DNA of 7,157 nt, taken from RGIG426 sp045640165. GTDB taxonomy: Bacteria > Bacillota > Clostridia > Oscillospirales > Acutalibacteraceae. A program made the translations under genes and the position numbers. Shown here in pieces: positions 5,083 through 7,157 of the stretch; positions within the stretch are counted from its first letter, which is position 1, and each line of letters starts with the position of its first letter. A model generated the notes under the pieces. It was not told the DNA's origin. It did not search any database and saw only the letters and a list, made by a program, of their open reading frames with translations. Location of the stretch: contig JAZUEK010000010.1 of assembly GCA_045640165.1 (NCBI GenBank), forward strand, positions 1 to 7,157, read 5' to 3'.

Positions 5083-6942
5083 GTGATGTATTTCTGTTCT
5101 CGGGATACGGCGTATCGCGAACCGTTCGGTGCGGTGGCCTGCGGCACGGCGGTGCATTTTCGTCTGCATCTGCCGCGTGCGCTCGGTTGTCGTGCGGCGT
5201 TTTTGCGCCTGCATACAGCCGGCAAGCCGGAGCGCCAAGACGGATTGTTTTGGGCCGGAGAAGACGGCAACGGCGGCGAGTGGTGGGAATGCCATTTTGC
5301 GCCGGAAACGCCCGGGGTGTATTTTCACGACTTTTTGCTGAACACCGACAGTGGGTACAAGACGCTGTCCGAGGGATTTCGCGGCGGCGCGGAACTGTTT
5401 GATGGCGGCGACATTCACGCGATGTGGCAGTTGACTTGTTATGATAAAGAGTTTCAGACGCCCGACTGGCTCGCCGGCGGCGTAATGTATCAAATTTTCC
5501 CCGACCGCTTTTGCAATTCCGGCGAACCGAAGACGGAGACGCGACAAGACCGCGTACTGCACGAGCGGTTTGATGAAGAGGTCGGATGGAAGCCGGACTT
5601 TATGGGCCGCGTCCACAACGACGACTTTTTCGGAGGCGACTTAAAAGGCATTGAGCAAAAACTCGACTACCTTTCGTCCCTCGGTGTGACCTGCGTGTAT
5701 CTCAATCCGATTTTCGAGGCGTTCTCCAATCACCGCTACGACACGGCGTGTTACGAGCGCGTGGATGGGCTGCTCGGTACGGAGAACGATTTGCGCTCGC
5801 TGTGTGCCGCGGCGAAAGAAAAGGGAATTCGCGTACTGCTCGACGGCGTGTTCAGTCATACCGGTGACGACAGCGTCTATTTTAACCGCTATGGGCGCTA
5901 CGATACGCTTGGTGCGTTCCAGTCGAAAGAGTCGCCGTATTTCTCGTGGTATCGTTTCCACAACTGGCCGGAAAGTTACCAGTCGTGGTGGGGCATCGAC
6001 GTGCTTCCCGAGGTGGAGGAAACCGACCCTGCCTATCTCGAGTATATGACCGGCGAAAACGGCATTCTGCGTCGCTGGATTAAATGTGGCACGTCCGGTT
6101 GGCGATTGGACGTGGCGGACGAATTGCCCGACCCGTTTTTGTTCGAACTGCGAAAAGCGGTCAAAGCGGAAGACCCCGATGCGCTTGTGCTCGGCGAGGT
6201 ATGGGAGGACGCCAGCTGCAAAGAAAGTTACGGCGCGCTTCGCCCGTATTTGCTCGGCGGTCAACTGGACAGCGTGATGAACTATCCGTTTGCGGCGGCG
6301 ATTCTCAATTTTTTGCGCGGTGGGAATGCCGGCCTGTTTTACGATGCGGTGGAGCGCGTTTGTGAGCACTATCCGCCGCAGGTGACGCGGCTGCTTATGA
6401 ACCACATCGGCACGCACGACACGCCGCGTGCCCTCACGGCGCTTGCCGGCGAATCGGGTGACGGGCACGACCGCATCTGGAAAGTGGAACATCCGCTGAC
6501 TGACGAACAACGCGAACACGGCAAGCGGCTCTTAAAACTTGCGGCGGCGTTACAGTATTGTCTCCCCGGCGTGCCGTCGGTGTTTTACGGTGACGAGGCA
6601 GGACTTGAGGGCTACGGCGACCCGTTCTGCCGCCGCCCGTATCCGTGGGGGCGCGAGGATGCGGATTTGGTGGCGTGGTATCGCGCACTCGGCGAGATGC
6701 GCCGCGCGGCTGCGCTCAAAGAGGATGGCTTCGAGGCGTTCGCCACCGACGAGGACGTCGTCGCGTTTGCGCGTACGCGTCTCGGCGCGCCGTCGTTGAT
6801 TTGCGTGGTCAATCGTTCCGATGCAGAACGGGAGATTCAACTTCCCGTTTCCGTTGATGGATTTTCCCACTTTACGGGGACGTTTGAACCGACAAAAAAC
6901 GGTGTAAAACTGCCTGCTTTCGGCTGTTTGATACTTTTTTGA
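5083..6942 (+). CDS. GH13 alpha-glucan hydrolase (neopullulanase/cyclomaltodextrinase-like), cytoplasmic
   Basis: A 619-residue protein. An N-terminal beta-domain of about 130 residues resembles the N-domain of maltogenic amylases and neopullulanases. It is followed by a GH13 barrel from VMYQIFPDRF (about 138) and a short C-terminal beta-domain. The four GH13 motifs are present: DGVFSHTG; GWRLDVADE with nucleophile Asp 343; LGEVWED with acid/base Glu 372; and NHIGTHDT with stabiliser Asp 446. The segment DVLPEVEE occupies the place of the MPKLN-type fifth region of subfamily 20, and VADE replaces the common VANE. There is no signal peptide, so it should act inside the cell on imported maltodextrins, cyclodextrins or pullulan fragments. 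The start is ambiguous: GTG at 5083 (8 nt after GAAAGGG) or the adjacent ATG at 5086 (11 nt), a one-residue difference; numbering here uses GTG. No sugar transporter or regulator gene is adjacent, and no GC-rich terminator follows. Confidence 0.92.
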   Translation: MMYFCSRDTAYREPFGAVACGTAVHFRLHLPRALGCRAAFLRLHTAGKPERQDGLFWAGEDGNGGEWWECHFAPETPGVYFHDFLLNTDSGYKTLSEGFRGGAELFDGGDIHAMWQLTCYDKEFQTPDWLAGGVMYQIFPDRFCNSGEPKTETRQDRVLHERFDEEVGWKPDFMGRVHNDDFFGGDLKGIEQKLDYLSSLGVTCVYLNPIFEAFSNHRYDTACYERVDGLLGTENDLRSLCAAAKEKGIRVLLDGVFSHTGDDSVYFNRYGRYDTLGAFQSKESPYFSWYRFHNWPESYQSWWGIDVLPEVEETDPAYLEYMTGENGILRRWIKCGTSGWRLDVADELPDPFLFELRKAVKAEDPDALVLGEVWEDASCKESYGALRPYLLGGQLDSVMNYPFAAAILNFLRGGNAGLFYDAVERVCEHYPPQVTRLLMNHIGTHDTPRALTALAGESGDGHDRIWKVEHPLTDEQREHGKRLLKLAAALQYCLPGVPSVFYGDEAGLEGYGDPFCRRPYPWGREDADLVAWYRALGEMRRAAALKEDGFEAFATDEDVVAFARTRLGAPSLICVVNRSDAEREIQLPVSVDGFSHFTGTFEPTKNGVKLPAFGCLILF

Positions 6943-6949
6943 AAAAAGT
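6933..6949 (+). repeat. 17-bp AT hairpin over the GH13 stop codon
   Basis: ACTTTTTT-G-AAAAAAGT spans the TGA stop at 6940-6942. It lacks a GC core, so it is a poor terminator; GH13 transcripts may read into the rRNA promoter region or stop by another means. Confidence 0.4.
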
Positions 6950-6970
6950 TGAAAAAACTTGAAAAAAAGT
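6942..6970 (+). promoter_or_regulatory. Phased A-tracts upstream of the rRNA promoter (UP-like element)
   Basis: A-tracts start at 6942, 6952 and 6962, exactly 10 bp apart, in three copies of a TTGAAAAAA unit. The last tract ends 3 bp before the -35 box. Helically phased A-tracts bend DNA, and A-rich sequence at about -40 to -60 binds the RNA polymerase alpha C-terminal domain. Both are known to strengthen rRNA promoters in general; the effect here is inferred. Confidence 0.65.
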
Positions 6971-6971
6971 G

Positions 6972-7000
6972 TTGACATTTGGAAATGGGTGTGGTAAGAT
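6972..7000 (+). promoter_or_regulatory. Probable rRNA operon promoter
   Basis: TTGACA (6972-6977, perfect), 17 bp, TAAGAT (6995-7000). The upstream phased A-tracts and the downstream rRNA-style leader mark it as a stable-RNA promoter. There is no ribosome binding site or open frame after it before the window ends. Confidence 0.85.
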
Positions 7001-7157
7001 AACAAAGCTGTCCCGAAAAAACGGGGCGCGAGGACCTTGAAAATTAAACAACGTGAAAAAAGCAAAGAACGAAACACAACCCGTTAATTTTTTACACCGA
7101 TTCGGATTTCGAATCACGGTCGGGGGTTTGACACCGACCACGCACGCAAGCGTGCAG
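7001..7157 (+). other. Probable rRNA operon leader (pre-16S), continuing past the window
   Basis: No gene is seen in this stretch. It contains a CCCG/CGGG hairpin (7012-7025), then GGACCTTGAAAATTAAACA (7032-7050). That block resembles the CTTTGAAAACTGAACA-type conserved block that precedes 16S genes in many Firmicutes and includes the antitermination region. It then carries three consecutive hairpins: GATTCG/CGAATC (7099-7115), GGTCGG/CCGACC (7118-7139) and GCACG/CGTGC (7142-7155). The mature 16S start (AGAGTTTGAT...) is not reached. An rrn operon is the best reading; a different structured RNA leader is the alternative. Confidence 0.72.

Noticed and set aside
5641..6519. 292-residue minus-strand frame inside the GH13 gene
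   Set aside because: Arg/His/Val-rich antisense shadow of a gene with all catalytic GH13 motifs.
1..7157. CRISPR array, insertion sequence, phage or toxin-antitoxin module
   Set aside because: No spaced direct repeats, terminal inverted repeats, transposase, integrase or paired small toxin genes were found on either strand.

Overview
The window looks like chromosomal DNA of a Clostridia-type Firmicute, probably an uncultured gut member of the Oscillospiraceae/Ruminococcaceae. This is inferred from strong AGGAGG-like ribosome sites, TTGACA/TATAAT promoters with 17-bp spacers, A-tract/stem/T-tract terminators, a tRNA gene with encoded CCA, and an rRNA-operon leader of clostridial style, in DNA of moderate GC with AT-rich intergenic regions. 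No mobile element, CRISPR array or prophage gene is visible.

Layout, left to right. (1) A PfoR-type PTS IIC membrane protein on the minus strand, cut by the left edge. (2) A divergent intergenic region with one near-consensus promoter in each direction, then tRNA-Pro(CGG) on the plus strand. (3) A bidirectional terminator shared with a convergent minus-strand lipoprotein whose mature part resembles a cystatin/stefin (GG pair, QVVAG loop). (4) A second divergent promoter region, then a PutP-type sodium/proline symporter with its own terminator. (5) A membrane acyltransferase-3 gene followed 53 bp later by a 58-aa glycine-zipper membrane protein; the pair probably shares a promoter and terminator. 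(6) acpP on the minus strand, converging on the same bidirectional terminator, with a strong promoter carrying overlapping palindromes. (7) A divergent AT-rich region leading to a cytoplasmic GH13 alpha-glucan hydrolase of neopullulanase/cyclomaltodextrinase type. (8) Three helically phased A-tracts, a strong promoter and a structured leader typical of an rRNA operon; the 16S gene itself would start beyond the right edge.

The genes are mostly single-gene units, each with a recognisable promoter and terminator, so this reads as ordinary housekeeping chromosome rather than one pathway. Functions are uptake (PTS-like IIC, proline), cell-envelope modification (acyltransferase, small membrane protein), fatty-acid carrier protein, maltodextrin breakdown and translation (tRNA, rrn). 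The least ordinary item is the cystatin-like lipoprotein, a possible surface cysteine-protease inhibitor. The regulatory DNA around acpP, the amylase and the rrn promoter also merits a second look.
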